Source of the DNA: Parasulfitobacter algicola
GTDB lineage: Bacteria; Pseudomonadota; Alphaproteobacteria; Rhodobacterales; Rhodobacteraceae
NCBI RefSeq assembly: GCF_013315265.1
Contig: NZ_JABUFE010000009.1
Span: 1-64,000, forward strand
Length of the DNA stretch: 64,000 nucleotides
Reading direction: 5' to 3'
The notes under the pieces are model-generated. The model was given only the letters and a program-made list of their open reading frames with translations, was not told the DNA's origin and searched no databases. Shown piece by piece: positions 1-9,695 of this stretch. The position numbers were made by a program, and so were the translations under genes. The stretch's first letter is position 1. Each line of letters starts with the position of its first letter.

Positions 1-194
1 GCCAGCGGGCTTTAGTTCCGCGCGAACAGGCCGAACACAAGACCGTATCTGACAAATTGCCAATTGCTTCGAAAAAAAGTCTTGCTTTGCAGGTGCCATC
101 CACACAGGACAAAGCAGTCCTCTACAGGTTGAGGGTCAATGTCTGGTTTCCGAAAGCCACGCTTGACTTAACGCATAGGTCGACTGCGAGCCTT
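1..194. other. left-edge non-coding sequence
   Basis: These bases lie downstream of the MFS gene stop codon. I see no convincing coding frame, hairpin or RNA gene here. The neighbour to the left is outside the window. Confidence 0.4.
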
Positions 195-1385
195 TTAACT
201 TCGCGCCAATCTGATTTGGTCTAATGCCAATGCGACGATTGCCAAAAGGACCACTCCGCCGGAAATCATTGCAAGGACTACCCATCCAAGGCTGGAAATC
301 ACAAAACCAGCAGCAAAGGCGCAGATAGTGGACACCAGTGCAATGATTGTATCATTTGCACCTTGAACAGCCGCCTTTTCCTTCTCTGATAAAGCCGCAT
401 CTAGCATCGTAGTGCCTCCGATGAACCCAAAATTCCACCCAATACCAAGAATAATAAGTGATCCATAGAAGTGCATCGCCGATAGGCCGAGTGCAGCCGC
501 GACCGCCGCTACGATAATGATGACAAGCCCCGTTACGGCGATGCGCTGCGCGCCAAACCGTTTAATCAGAAAGCCGGTAAAGAAGCTTGGCGCAAACATC
601 GCTACAATGTGCCAGCGCACGACATCGCTGGCGGTCGCCTCGCTGAACCCGCATCCGACCATTGCGATTGGCGTCGGGATCATCAGGAACACCATGACAC
701 CCTGTGAGATCGCGGCGATACCCACCGCCTGTCTGATAGCGGGGCGGCGGAGCGCGGCAAGAGCGGCGAACCTGCTCGTCGGCTCTGTCGATGCGTCGGT
801 TTCGGGTCGCGGAATCCGAACCGCCGCAAGAGGAATAAGGCCGAGAACGGCAATTAGACCCGTCGCCGCATAAGCGCCTGCGAATGGGATGGGTGCGAGC
901 GCGTCCTGTGCCATGATGAACACCTGTGGCCCAGCAATCGCTGCAACTAACAAAGAACTTAGCATCAAGGAGATTGCAACAGGTCGCCAGTTTGGTTGGA
1001 CGACCTCTCCGGCAGCGAAACGGAAATACTGAAACGACGCCCAACCTGCTCCCATCATGAAATGCGCAGCACATAGCAGGGTAAAACTCTGAGAGACCAA
1101 TGCTTGGGTTGCGAGGATCGCTCCGAGAAGCGTAAGTACAGCTCCAAAAGCGAAGCCTGCCCGCCTACCCATTCGCCCCATAAGGAGGGAAAAGGGTGCA
1201 GCTGCAACCATCCCCGCCATGGTTTGGAGCGATGACGGAAGTGTGGTAAGCGCCGGGTTCGGTGCCAACATCAGCCCAGCGAGCCCCCCCAATATCAACT
1301 GAACAGGAAACGCCGCACCGAGGATTGTATTGGCCAAGAGGAGGCCGACGAAATTTCGGTTTTTGACGATGGAAGTTGCGGACAA
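195..1385 (-). CDS. MFS transporter (drug/sugar exporter type)
   Basis: A 396-residue, strongly hydrophobic protein with about twelve predicted membrane spans in two halves. It has a polar central loop near residues 195-215 and a glycine/arginine motif A (GRMGRR, about residue 69) after the second span. A weaker copy (KRFGAQRIA) lies in the second half. This is the layout of major facilitator exporters acting in the inner membrane. The substrate cannot be told. The frame opens with TTG preceded by an AAAGG stretch, so the start is uncertain. It stands alone, with about 340 non-coding bases upstream. Confidence 0.8.
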   Translation of the reverse strand: MSATSIVKNRNFVGLLLANTILGAAFPVQLILGGLAGLMLAPNPALTTLPSSLQTMAGMVAAAPFSLLMGRMGRRAGFAFGAVLTLLGAILATQALVSQSFTLLCAAHFMMGAGWASFQYFRFAAGEVVQPNWRPVAISLMLSSLLVAAIAGPQVFIMAQDALAPIPFAGAYAATGLIAVLGLIPLAAVRIPRPETDASTEPTSRFAALAALRRPAIRQAVGIAAISQGVMVFLMIPTPIAMVGCGFSEATASDVVRWHIVAMFAPSFFTGFLIKRFGAQRIAVTGLVIIIVAAVAAALGLSAMHFYGSLIILGIGWNFGFIGGTTMLDAALSEKEKAAVQGANDTIIALVSTICAFAAGFVISSLGWVVLAMISGGVVLLAIVALALDQIRLARS

Positions 1386-1654
1386 AATGGCAGGCCTTTG
1401 AAACAGGGTTTGTTCAATAAGTTATAGGGCGACTTCAAGTGTATTCATCTTAGGAGCCGACATTCATTCGCACCGCAGTATTCGGGAGTTTGGGCTCACA
1501 GCCGCCATTCAGTTATCTCTCAAAATTTCCATGCCTCCCAATTTTTAAGACATAGAATATCACACTTCGAACAAATATTAACAAAATAGACATTCTTATC
1601 GAAACCTTACAGCAACGGGCTTGCTGACAGGTTTGAAAACTGTCTCTGGGATGT
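1386..1654. other. AT-rich intergenic region
   Basis: This stretch between the MFS gene start and the dispersed repeat has no plausible gene. It should carry the MFS promoter reading leftward, but I cannot point to a convincing -35/-10 pair. Confidence 0.4.
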
Positions 1655-1717
1655 CAAAATCGCAGTTTTGTACAAAATTTCAGGTACAAAACCCGTGTAC
1701 AAAATATACAAAACCGG
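1655..1717 (-). repeat. dispersed palindromic intergenic repeat, copy 1
   Basis: It contains four spaced copies of the core TACAAAA and starts with the arm CGCAGTTTTGTAC. Aligned to the reverse complement of 30897-30960, 50 of 54 core positions agree, plus most of a six-base extension. It lies 12 bases beyond the tgt stop codon. Read in the direction of tgt it has the same orientation as the second copy has to its own upstream gene. That suggests a REP-like element settled at gene 3' ends, possibly acting as a transcript end or mRNA stabiliser. The class is not one I can name. Confidence 0.75.
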
Positions 1718-1728
1718 GCGATTTCAGC

Positions 1729-2859
1729 TTAAATCGGCTCAATATCACCCTGCGCACGCATCGTTAGGAAGTCTGCTTCGAATTGCGCAAAAGTGCCAGC
1801 CGATATCGCGCCCCGCATTGCCGCCATAAGTTCTTGATAATAATGCAGATTATGCCACGTCAATAACATTGAGCTAATGATCTCTTGTGACCGAAACACG
1901 TGATGCAAGTAGGCCCGCGAATACTTGCGGCAAGTCGGACACGTGCAATCTTCATCCAAAGGGCGCGGATCATCTAAGTGTCTGGCATTCTTGATATTTA
2001 TTACCCCGCGGCGCGTAAAAACCTGCCCCGTGCGGCCTGATCGCGACGGCAAAACACAGTCCATCATATCAACCCCGCGCTTCACCGCGCCAACAATATC
2101 ATCCGGCTTTCCAACACCCATCAGATATCGCGGCTTATCTTCCGGCAGCATGTCCGGCGCATAGTTCAGAACGTCAAACATCGCCCCTTGCCCTTCGCCC
2201 ACCGCAAGACCGCCAATGGCATACCCTTCAAACCCAACGTCCCGTAATTTCTGAGCACTTTCAGCACGTTGGTCACGAAAAACACTTCCTTGCTGAATAC
2301 CAAAAAGCGCATACCCCGGGCGATCCCCGAACGCATCACGCGACCGTTGCGCCCATCGCATCGACAATTGCATAGACGCCAAGCTTGCTTTTTCTTCAAC
2401 CGGATAAGGCGTGCATTCATCAAAGCACATCACAATATCACTGCCCAAAAGCCGTTGGATCTCCATTGAACGCTCCGGTGTCAGATGGTGCTTTGATCCA
2501 TCGATATGGCTTTTGAATGTGACGCCTTCCTCTTTCAGCTTTCGCAGATCATTCAAGCTCATCACCTGAAATCCACCGCTGTCTGTCAAAATAGGGCGGT
2601 CCCAATTCATAAATTTATGTAATCCACCCAATCGGTTGACGCGTTCAGCCGTCGGGCGCAGCATCAGATGATAGGTATTGCCCAACAAAATGTCGGCACC
2701 GGTGTCGCGCACCGATTCAGGCATCATCGCTTTGACTGTCGCCGCCGTCCCAACCGGCATAAAAGCAGGTGTGCGCACGTCACCGCGCGGCGTCGAAATT
2801 AACCCTGTGCGCGCCTTTCCATCGGTGGCATGCAATGAAAAGCGAAAAGAAGAAGTCAT
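1729..2859 (-). CDS. tgt: queuine tRNA-ribosyltransferase
   Basis: Tgt swaps the wobble guanine of tRNAs with GUN anticodons for the queuosine precursor preQ1. At 376 residues it has the usual bacterial length. Visible hallmarks are the substrate-binding aspartate in TDSGGFQ (residues 92-98), GGLAVGEG, the nucleophile region [13 protein letters not shown], and a C-terminal zinc site beginning CTCPTC followed by a histidine pair (LHH). The ATG at 2859 has an AGGA Shine-Dalgarno seven bases upstream. The next upstream gene, an NDUFS4-like protein, ends 45 bases before it on the same strand. Confidence 0.97.
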   Translation of the reverse strand: MTSSFRFSLHATDGKARTGLISTPRGDVRTPAFMPVGTAATVKAMMPESVRDTGADILLGNTYHLMLRPTAERVNRLGGLHKFMNWDRPILTDSGGFQVMSLNDLRKLKEEGVTFKSHIDGSKHHLTPERSMEIQRLLGSDIVMCFDECTPYPVEEKASLASMQLSMRWAQRSRDAFGDRPGYALFGIQQGSVFRDQRAESAQKLRDVGFEGYAIGGLAVGEGQGAMFDVLNYAPDMLPEDKPRYLMGVGKPDDIVGAVKRGVDMMDCVLPSRSGRTGQVFTRRGVINIKNARHLDDPRPLDEDCTCPTCRKYSRAYLHHVFRSQEIISSMLLTWHNLHYYQELMAAMRGAISAGTFAQFEADFLTMRAQGDIEPI

Positions 2860-2903
2860 TTTGTTCCTGATGCATCCAAAACAGCGTCTTTAACCAACGT
2901 CTG

Positions 2904-3215
2904 TTAATGCGTCCATGTCCCGCGGCGGTCTGTCGCAAAGTTTTCCCCGTACCCACGCTCCCGGATGTTCGCTCGGCGCTTTTTGGGTTCCTGAACAACA
3001 GCTTCAATCTGATTTTCGCGAGCATAGGCAACAGCGGCATCTTTCGTATCAAACTGCAGTTTGACCTGACTTTGGGTATCCGAAGATGACGTCCAGCCCA
3101 TCAATGGTTCAACCTCACGCGCGGAGTCTGGTGCATATTCCAAAATCCAGTGTTTTGTCTTTGCTGTGCCAGACGACATTGCTGTCCTGGCTGGCTGATA
3201 AATACGGGCGCGCAC
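2904..3215 (-). CDS. ETC complex I NDUFS4-like subunit
   Basis: A 103-residue protein of the ETC complex I subunit conserved region family (NDUFS4/18-kDa accessory subunit type), found in alphaproteobacteria and mitochondria. Family features are [17 protein letters not shown] at the N-terminus, the WILEYAPDS and PLMGWTSS blocks, and the [10 protein letters not shown] helix. I chose the GTG at 3215 because a full GGAGG sits eight bases before it. A longer ATG start at 3230 in the same frame has no such site. It probably stabilises the peripheral arm of NADH dehydrogenase. It may be co-transcribed with tgt. Confidence 0.85.
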   Translation of the reverse strand: MRARIYQPARTAMSSGTAKTKHWILEYAPDSAREVEPLMGWTSSSDTQSQVKLQFDTKDAAVAYARENQIEAVVQEPKKRRANIRERGYGENFATDRRGTWTH

Positions 3216-3617
3216 AGATAGATCCTCCATCAAACAACATGCGTTATCGTTGATACATAATATCAATGCAACATATGGCGGACATATCCGAACAATTTTA
3301 TGGAAATACACGCGTTGTCAGTCAGATCACCGGGAGCGAGGGATTGGGGGTGGAATGTAATCTGACTGACAAGCTTCTTGCGACGTGTACTTAAAAGTGT
3401 ATGCACTACACGCTATGCGAGCAATACAATTATTGACGTTAAGTCAACATTTTATCTCCGAATTCACAGAAAACACTTTAATATACTGATTATAAACGAT
3501 AATATAAAATTCCACAGGGGTGCGACAAAGTGACATTGCGACTTTGGTATGATATTGATACATCCCCTTGAAGAAGAACAAAAACAGATCAAATCTGTGG
3601 ATGGAAGGAATCATCAT
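3216..3617. other. divergent regulatory region upstream of uvrB
   Basis: This AT-rich spacer lies between the divergent NDUFS4-like gene and uvrB. It contains the long inverted repeat at 3315-3372 and an AT-rich stretch around 3430-3515 where the uvrB promoter most likely sits. In-frame ATG at 3549 is a possible but less likely uvrB start. Confidence 0.5.
3315..3372. repeat. perfect 13-bp inverted repeat
   Basis: TTGTCAGTCAGAT (3315-3327) is the exact reverse complement of 3360-3372, with a 32-base G-rich spacer. It lies between divergent genes, so an operator, or the ends of a tiny inserted element, is more likely than a terminator. No T-tract follows. Confidence 0.7.
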
Positions 3618-5786
3618 ATGTCCCAGCCTGCCCCAGTATCTGAAACGCGCCCTCGAGATAAACTTGAAGGCGGTATCTCATTTAAATTAAAAACAGATTT
3701 TGAACCTGCAGGCGATCAACCCACTGCAATTGCCGAATTAAGTGGCGGGCTTAAAAATGGTGATCGGGACCAGGTGCTGTTGGGCGCCACAGGTACGGGC
3801 AAAACCTTTACGATGGCTAAGATTATCGAAGAAACGCAGCGCCCTGCTATTATTCTTGCCCCAAACAAAACACTGGCTGCACAGCTTTATGGTGAATTCA
3901 AGGGGTTCTTTCCTGAAAACGCCGTCGAATATTTTGTCAGCTATTACGACTATTACCAGCCCGAAGCTTACGTCGCGCGCAGCGATACCTATATCGAAAA
4001 AGAAAGCCAGATCAACGAACAGATCGATCGGATGCGCCATTCGGCCACCCGCGCGCTGTTAGAACGCGATGATGTGATCATCGTGGCTTCTGTCAGTTGC
4101 ATTTATGGTATCGGTTCGGTCGAAACCTATTCCGCCATGACCCAGGATCTGATCGCAGGCAATCAATATGACCAACGCAAAGTCATGGCTGATCTGGTAG
4201 CCCAGCAATACCGCCGCAATGATCAAGCGTTTCAACGCGGCAGTTTTCGCGTGCGCGGCGATAGCCTTGAAATCTGGCCCGCCCACCTTGATGATCGCGC
4301 CTGGAGGCTGTCGTTTTTTGGTGAAGAGCTGGAGGCGATCACTGAATTCGATCCTTTAACCGGACAGAAAACGGACACGTTCGAAAAGACCCGCATCTAC
4401 GCCAATTCACACTACGTCACGCCGCGCCCAACCATGCAGCAGGCCATTATCGGCATCAAGAAAGAGCTGCGTATGCGGCTGGACCAGCTGGTGGCCGATG
4501 GTAAATTGCTGGAAGCGCAACGCCTTGAACAGCGCACGAATTTCGATCTGGAAATGCTGGAAGCCACTGGCGTCTGCAATGGTATTGAAAATTACTCTCG
4601 CTATCTGACGGGGCGTGCGCCTGGTGAACCCCCCCCCACCCTATTTGAATTTATTCCCGATCATGCCATTGTTTTTGCAGATGAATCCCATGTATCCGTG
4701 CCGCAGATCGGTGGCATGTATAAAGGTGACTATCGTCGTAAATTCACTTTGGCTGAACATGGCTTTCGCTTGCCAAGCTGCATGGACAACCGCCCGCTGA
4801 AATTCGAAGAATGGGATGCCATGCGCCCGCAATCAGTATTCGTTAGCGCCACCCCCGCCGCGTGGGAGTTGGAGCAGGCGGGTGGTGTATTCACCGAACA
4901 GGTCATCCGCCCCACGGGCCTTTTGGACCCCGAGGTTGAGATCAGGCCAGTCGAAATGCAGGTCGACGATCTGCTGGATGAGGTTCGCAAAGTAGCTGCT
5001 GACGGTATGCGCACCCTTGTTACGACCTTAACCAAACGCATGGCCGAAGATCTGACCGAATACATGCACGAACAGGGTATCAAGGTCCGTTATATGCACA
5101 GCGACATCGACACGATCGAACGGATTGAAATTCTGCGCGACCTGCGCCTTGGTGCCTTTGATGTTCTGATCGGCATCAACCTGCTGCGCGAAGGTCTTGA
5201 TATTCCTGAATGCGGATTGGTCGCAATTTTGGATGCGGATAAAGAAGGTTTTCTGCGATCAGAAACGTCGTTGGTCCAAACCATAGGCCGCGCCGCGCGA
5301 AATGTCGACGGCCGCGTCATCATGTATGCAGATCGCATGACGGGCAGCATGGAACGTGCGTTGCGCGAAACCAACCGCCGCCGTGAAAAGCAGATTGCCT
5401 ATAACATTGAACACAACATCACGCCTGCGACGGTGAAAAAGAACGTCGAAGATATTCTGGCTGGTCTGTACAAAGGCGATGTTGACATGAACCGCGTCAC
5501 CGCCCAGATCGAAAAACCAATGCATGGCGCCAATCTTGAGGCCCATCTGGACGGCCTGCGCCAGCAAATGCGCAAAGCCGCCGAGAATCTTGAATTCGAA
5601 GAAGCCGCCCGCTTGCGCGACGAAGTGAAGCGCCTGGAAACTGTAGATTTGGTGGTGTCCGATGATCCCTTGGCCCGTCAAAGCGCTGTCGACCAAGCGG
5701 TGGGCGACGCCCAGAAAGCCGCCGGTCGCAGCACCGCTGGCAAACCCGGGCAAAGGGGCGGTGTGAAGCGAAGGAAGAAGAGATGA
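3618..5786 (+). CDS. uvrB: excinuclease ABC subunit B
   Basis: UvrB is the damage-verifying helicase-like subunit of nucleotide excision repair; it is loaded by UvrA and recruits UvrC. From the ATG at 3618 (GGAAGGA upstream) it is 722 residues. Visible are the Walker A loop GATGTGKT (about residues 56-63), the beta-hairpin region [12 protein letters not shown], the DESH box, helicase motifs ending in QTIGRAARN, and a C-terminal UVR domain rich in Glu/Arg that contacts UvrC. The lysine/arginine tail GGVKRRKKR is ordinary. A longer in-frame ATG at 3549 lacks a good ribosome site. Confidence 0.97.
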   Translation: MSQPAPVSETRPRDKLEGGISFKLKTDFEPAGDQPTAIAELSGGLKNGDRDQVLLGATGTGKTFTMAKIIEETQRPAIILAPNKTLAAQLYGEFKGFFPENAVEYFVSYYDYYQPEAYVARSDTYIEKESQINEQIDRMRHSATRALLERDDVIIVASVSCIYGIGSVETYSAMTQDLIAGNQYDQRKVMADLVAQQYRRNDQAFQRGSFRVRGDSLEIWPAHLDDRAWRLSFFGEELEAITEFDPLTGQKTDTFEKTRIYANSHYVTPRPTMQQAIIGIKKELRMRLDQLVADGKLLEAQRLEQRTNFDLEMLEATGVCNGIENYSRYLTGRAPGEPPPTLFEFIPDHAIVFADESHVSVPQIGGMYKGDYRRKFTLAEHGFRLPSCMDNRPLKFEEWDAMRPQSVFVSATPAAWELEQAGGVFTEQVIRPTGLLDPEVEIRPVEMQVDDLLDEVRKVAADGMRTLVTTLTKRMAEDLTEYMHEQGIKVRYMHSDIDTIERIEILRDLRLGAFDVLIGINLLREGLDIPECGLVAILDADKEGFLRSETSLVQTIGRAARNVDGRVIMYADRMTGSMERALRETNRRREKQIAYNIEHNITPATVKKNVEDILAGLYKGDVDMNRVTAQIEKPMHGANLEAHLDGLRQQMRKAAENLEFEEAARLRDEVKRLETVDLVVSDDPLARQSAVDQAVGDAQKAAGRSTAGKPGQRGGVKRRKKR

Positions 5787-5805
5787 AATTAGATAGGATT
5801 CCACA

Positions 5806-6300
5806 ATGAAACGCTCAAAATTTCTTGCAGATATTACTAAAATTAAAAAGGCTTATCAGGTTGGTATAAATGACTTAATGCAACTTAGTTCTTCGAAACA
5901 AATAGGTGGGCCTAAAACAAAGTTTTCATTTCTGTTACCTTATTCAATCATGATAGACAGAAAAAATGAACGTGCTGATGATAAGGCTATTATTTATAAA
6001 TTTGATGAGTTGAGAGATAGTGTGCAAGTTGCTACAAATTATGTCTATTCATCTTTGTACATGGCCAAAGATCAGATAGTGGATTTTATGGCTGAAACAC
6101 ACAACCTTTACGGTGATAAAACCGGTGCTTTTCTTAGTGAACTCATGTATTCTTTGCATTCACACCAAGCTGAAAAAGGCTCCGAATATCAGCAGGCAGA
6201 TATTCTTGCTTATGAAGCTGAAAATCAACTTACTGGCATATTAAACTTCCCAGCTTATTCCGCAGTTCAAATTGTAAATTATTTTAGTACAAAATCTTAA
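5806..6300 (+). CDS. AT-rich orphan protein
   Basis: A 164-residue soluble protein starting 19 bases after uvrB with an AGGATT ribosome site. I do not recognise the family. Its base composition is much lower in GC than uvrB, with many AAA, ATT, TAT and AAT codons. It is lysine-, tyrosine- and glutamine-rich with no signal peptide or membrane span, and appears mostly helical. Composition and position suggest horizontal acquisition behind uvrB. The open frame is long for such AT-rich DNA and the start context is good, so I take it as a real gene of unknown function. Confidence 0.65.
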   Translation: MKRSKFLADITKIKKAYQVGINDLMQLSSSKQIGGPKTKFSFLLPYSIMIDRKNERADDKAIIYKFDELRDSVQVATNYVYSSLYMAKDQIVDFMAETHNLYGDKTGAFLSELMYSLHSHQAEKGSEYQQADILAYEAENQLTGILNFPAYSAVQIVNYFSTKS

Positions 6301-6321
6301 AAGAAATAAATTTTTTAGGAC

Positions 6322-6465
6322 TTGGGCATTAAAAAAACCGAATTGATTGCTGACTACTTTTGCCTGCTTAATAATAAAGACCCAACACAATATCGTACGA
6401 CTGTATCTGGACGTCCACGCCCACCAATCAATGTCTACAAACGGATCATACCGTTTGTAGACTAA
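6322..6465 (+). CDS. possible 47-codon small protein or gene remnant
   Basis: A short frame opening with TTG encodes a basic peptide containing DPTQYRTTVSGRPRPPINVY. Its last codons lie within the perfect 12-bp hairpin at 6433-6462. The sequence has the look of real protein (proline/arginine-rich, no low complexity), but there is no strong ribosome site beyond TTAGGA next to the start. It could equally be the tail of a decayed gene in the AT-rich insert. Confidence 0.25.
   Translation: MGIKKTELIADYFCLLNNKDPTQYRTTVSGRPRPPINVYKRIIPFVD
6433..6462. terminator. hairpin between convergent genes
   Basis: GTCTACAAACGG (6433-6444) pairs perfectly with 6451-6462 around a six-base loop. It lies between the AT-rich genes on the plus strand and the zinc-finger gene on the minus strand, as a bidirectional terminator would. 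The T-tract is weak on both sides. Confidence 0.5.
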
Positions 6466-6479
6466 TTTGAGTGTGCGAT

Positions 6480-6743
6480 TTAAAAATCGAAAATATCGCT
6501 TAGGAAAGACTCTTTCCGTTTTTTGCGGCGCGGGCGGCGGTCGTCGTAATCATCATAGTCATCATCATACCCCCGACCCGCTTGTGGCGGGGGCGGTGGG
6601 GCCGCTGCAGGAACGGAACGTTCGATGATCTTATCCAATTCACCACGATCCAACCAAACACCTCGACACTGGGGGCAATAGTCAATCTCGACGCCGCTTC
6701 TGTCGGCCATTACAAGCTCAGTTCCGTCAATTGGACATTGCAT
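6480..6743 (-). CDS. TFIIB-type zinc ribbon protein
   Basis: An 87-residue protein of the small zinc-ribbon family (zf-TFIIB type). The N-terminal half carries CPIDGTEL and CPQCRGVWLDRGEL, so four cysteines form a zinc knuckle. After a proline run come an acidic Asp/Tyr stretch, a basic RRPRRKKRK patch and the terminal FLSDIFDF. The ATG at 6743 has GGAG seven bases before it; a TTG six codons upstream is less likely. Function is unknown; such proteins are widespread single genes in proteobacteria. Its downstream side faces the hairpin at 6433. Confidence 0.8.
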   Translation of the reverse strand: MQCPIDGTELVMADRSGVEIDYCPQCRGVWLDRGELDKIIERSVPAAAPPPPPQAGRGYDDDYDDYDDRRPRRKKRKESFLSDIFDF

Positions 6744-6928
6744 CGTGGTGCTCCTTTTCAAATCCTTTCAGAACATATGGTGCGGGTTTTCCAACATACA
6801 ATATCGCAGCGAAGTGTTGCTAACGGGCTGTAATGTTTTATTGCTAAGATCAATATCTGCAGTTCAAATTTACATTGTTAAAAATAATTTTTAGCACGAT
6901 ACACCGGTATAAATTGAACTGGAACGAT

Positions 6929-7948
6929 ATGACCCCATCACGTCTTGGTCCCATAGCTAGCCTTGTGGCCCGCACCACAGGCATTTCAAACCTTCTTCTT
7001 GGCAGCCACTCATTAGCAATTATTTACATTCGTTTTGAAAGCGAGGGCCTTACCGAAGCATCGACTATGCAACTTGTTATCGGGTCGGCATTCATAATCT
7101 TTGGACTGCTGTTTCTTTTGCCCAATACACATATATCCGTTTTGCGCATCTTTTATAGTGCTTTGGCCCGCCCTTTGTTTATCGTTCTAAGCCTAGTGAT
7201 GTTGTTATTTATGATAATATACGCAGTCGCGATACCAAATTCATTTTTGATCAAACAGTATATATCATTGAACCCCAAATACACCGGAGCGGCTGCCGGA
7301 ATTCTAGCGATATTTTATTTGATTTTCTACATCATACCAGGCTTATCCTTTCGAGCTGCCCGTCCAACTGAAATCAGACCCAAGCAGCGTTTGAAAAACG
7401 TCAGCCGTATTTCGAATGCCTATCTTTATATCGTTTTAGTTTTTGCTGCGGCTGCGATTTACAGCTTCTTATTTTCAAAAACTATTCCATCGCTTGAACA
7501 TATTGAAGCAAACCGAAAGCTTCTGCCCCTTAGTCTGGTCCTGCTAACTCTTGTGTCTTGTCTATTCGCTAATTTTCAAAGGCTGGTGAACGAACAAGGG
7601 TATGATGCAACTCACGTTGGACATCGGATTGGGTACGTTATCTTTACCACATCATTCCTGGCAGCGACACTTATCCCGAATGTTGAAAGAACATTTCCTA
7701 TGATTTACCATCAATTTGAAACGTCTGTACCCGTAGAAGAGCAGATCTATCAAATCACTGGAAAAGCTGAAATGCGGCGTTGCCCAGAGGCCATATCGAT
7801 TGCGTACCCCAAAGATCCGGATCGGCATTATCAAATATGCCGCGTGGGCAGCATTTGGTATCGCATTGAACCCGGCCAAAATATTCTGGTGTCAGGCAAA
7901 CGCAGCCAATATGGGCATACGTTCACCACCATTCGTTTAGCAAATTAA
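6929..7948 (+). CDS. multi-pass membrane protein of unknown function
   Basis: A 339-residue protein with about seven hydrophobic spans in the first 260 residues and a soluble C-terminal domain of about 85 residues. That domain contains the cysteines MRRCPEAIS and YQICRVGSIWYR and ends in an RSQYGHTF segment. I do not recognise the family. The ATG at 6929 follows GGAACG; an in-frame ATG codon set begins 18 codons earlier without a better site. It converges on lysS, the two stop codons overlapping by four bases. The C-terminal part probably faces the periplasm, with the cysteines able to pair. Confidence 0.65.
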   Translation: MTPSRLGPIASLVARTTGISNLLLGSHSLAIIYIRFESEGLTEASTMQLVIGSAFIIFGLLFLLPNTHISVLRIFYSALARPLFIVLSLVMLLFMIIYAVAIPNSFLIKQYISLNPKYTGAAAGILAIFYLIFYIIPGLSFRAARPTEIRPKQRLKNVSRISNAYLYIVLVFAAAAIYSFLFSKTIPSLEHIEANRKLLPLSLVLLTLVSCLFANFQRLVNEQGYDATHVGHRIGYVIFTTSFLAATLIPNVERTFPMIYHQFETSVPVEEQIYQITGKAEMRRCPEAISIAYPKDPDRHYQICRVGSIWYRIEPGQNILVSGKRSQYGHTFTTIRLAN

Positions 7949-9588
7949 CCCAACCGACCTGCCAAACCTTTTTCAATAAGCACAACGGTTTCATCAACCC
8001 CATAAAGGGCGATGAAGCCGCCAAAACGTGGGCCCTGGCTGGCGCCTAAAAGCACCTCATAGATGGCCTTGAACCAATCGCGCAACGGCTCAAACCCGTG
8101 ATTTTTACCGATGGCAAAAACGACTGATTGCAAGAATTCCTCGTCCGTATAATCGACCGCAGGTAGCGGGTCGTCATTACCCATTGCCGCATTTTTCTGC
8201 GCAATCGCATCCAACGCAATCTGCTCATCTTTCAGCGCATTTGCCAGATCCTGCAGTGCTGCATGTTCCTGGTCTGTGGGCGCACGGAAAACCTTGGTTG
8301 GCTTCACGAAATCATTGAAATAGCGTACAGCAAAACCCGCCGCTGCATCCATCGAAGGATGTGTCGAAGGCGAGGCATCGGGCGCATATTTGCCAATAAA
8401 GCCCCACAGAGTGTCCTTGTCTTCAGCACTTGATGCACTGGCCAGATTCAGCAGCATCGAAAATGGCACGACCATATCCGAAGCCGGCACATTATGACCG
8501 TGCAAGTGAAATACCGGGTTCGCCAGCTTTTGCGCATTATCCTGCCCCGGATATGCGCGCAGTTGTTGATGATATTCATCAACTGCCTTTGGGATCACGT
8601 CAAAATACAGCCGCTTTGCTGTTTTCGGCTTTTGATACATGAAATACTGCAGGCTTTCTGGTGCTGCATAGGTCAGCCATTCTTCCATCGACAATCCATT
8701 GCCTTTGGATTTGGAAATCTTTTGGCCCTGCTCGTCATTAAACAGCTCATAGGACAAACTTTCCGGCGGGCGCTGGCCCAAGGCGCGACAAATTTTCGAC
8801 GACTGCGTTACGCTATCGATCAGATCTTTACCCGACATTTCGTAATCAACACCCAAGGCCGCCCATCGCATGGCCCAGTCAGGCTTCCATTGCATTTTGA
8901 CGTTACCGCCGGTCACAGGAATTTCGACCCGTTCGCCATCGGGTTCTTCGTACACAATCGTGCCTTTGGCCACATTTCTTTCTAATGTCGGAACTTGCAG
9001 AACATGGCCTGTCTTCGGGCTGACAGGCAGGAAACAGGAATACGTCGCGCGGCGATCTGGGCCAAGGGTTGGTAACATGATCTCCTGAATTTTATCGAAA
9101 CGTTCCAGTGCGGTCTGCAGCGCTTCGTCAAACTTGCCGCTCGTATAATACTCGGTCGATGACGCAAATTCATATTCGAACCCATAACTGTCCAAAAATT
9201 CGTTCAATTTGGCATTATTATGGTGTGCAAAACTTTCATGACATCCAAAAGGGTCACGTACTTTGGTCAATGGCAAATGTAGATCCTGCGCCAATTCATC
9301 CTGCATCGGCACATTGGTCGGGACCTTGCGAAACCCGTCCATATCATCGGAAAAACAGATCAGCTTTGTGGGTATATCGCTGATGATCTCAAATGCGCGA
9401 CGTACCATTGTAGTACGAGCAACTTCGCCAAACGTACCGATATGCGGCAAACCACTAGGACCGTACCCAGTCTGGAACAAAACAAAACCTTTTTCTGGCG
9501 CGTTTTTCTCATAGCGTTTAAGCAAGCGGCGTGCCTCTTCAAAGGGCCAGGCTTTCGAACTCATCGCAGTATCGCGCAGATCAGACAT
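7945..9588 (-). CDS. lysS: class I lysine--tRNA ligase
   Basis: It charges tRNA-Lys. This is the class I (archaeal/spirochaete/alphaproteobacterial) enzyme, not the common class II LysRS. HIGH-type PHIGT lies at about residues 48-52, and KISKSKGNG at 290-298 carries the KMSKS loop. The C-terminal helical anticodon-binding part fills residues 350-547. The ATG at 9588 has GGAG seven bases upstream; an ATG four codons earlier is poorer. No class II copy is visible in the window. The gene is alone on its strand between convergent and divergent neighbours. Confidence 0.96.
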   Translation of the reverse strand: MSDLRDTAMSSKAWPFEEARRLLKRYEKNAPEKGFVLFQTGYGPSGLPHIGTFGEVARTTMVRRAFEIISDIPTKLICFSDDMDGFRKVPTNVPMQDELAQDLHLPLTKVRDPFGCHESFAHHNNAKLNEFLDSYGFEYEFASSTEYYTSGKFDEALQTALERFDKIQEIMLPTLGPDRRATYSCFLPVSPKTGHVLQVPTLERNVAKGTIVYEEPDGERVEIPVTGGNVKMQWKPDWAMRWAALGVDYEMSGKDLIDSVTQSSKICRALGQRPPESLSYELFNDEQGQKISKSKGNGLSMEEWLTYAAPESLQYFMYQKPKTAKRLYFDVIPKAVDEYHQQLRAYPGQDNAQKLANPVFHLHGHNVPASDMVVPFSMLLNLASASSAEDKDTLWGFIGKYAPDASPSTHPSMDAAAGFAVRYFNDFVKPTKVFRAPTDQEHAALQDLANALKDEQIALDAIAQKNAAMGNDDPLPAVDYTDEEFLQSVVFAIGKNHGFEPLRDWFKAIYEVLLGASQGPRFGGFIALYGVDETVVLIEKGLAGRLG

Positions 9589-9695
9589 CTTATTCTCCAC
9601 ATGCGTCCCGGCACCACACCAGAAACATCCCTTCTCCTATTGCCGCGGCGCGGCGGCGTCAATAAATTGCAAAGTGTATAGAAAAGGATATTCAC

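Noticed and set aside
517-873. Open frame on the strand opposite the MFS gene
   Set aside because: It is an antisense shadow of the transporter with no ribosome site and no protein-like sequence.
1655-1717. Palindromic repeat considered as a parS or dif site
   Set aside because: It does not match the parS consensus (TGTTTCACGTGAAACA) or a dif-like layout, and it occurs in two copies at gene ends.
3576-3590. Possible LexA-like site GAAC-N7-GATC upstream of uvrB
   Set aside because: The known Rhodobacter-type site is GTTC-N7-GATC; here the left half is reversed, so it is only a near match and may be chance.
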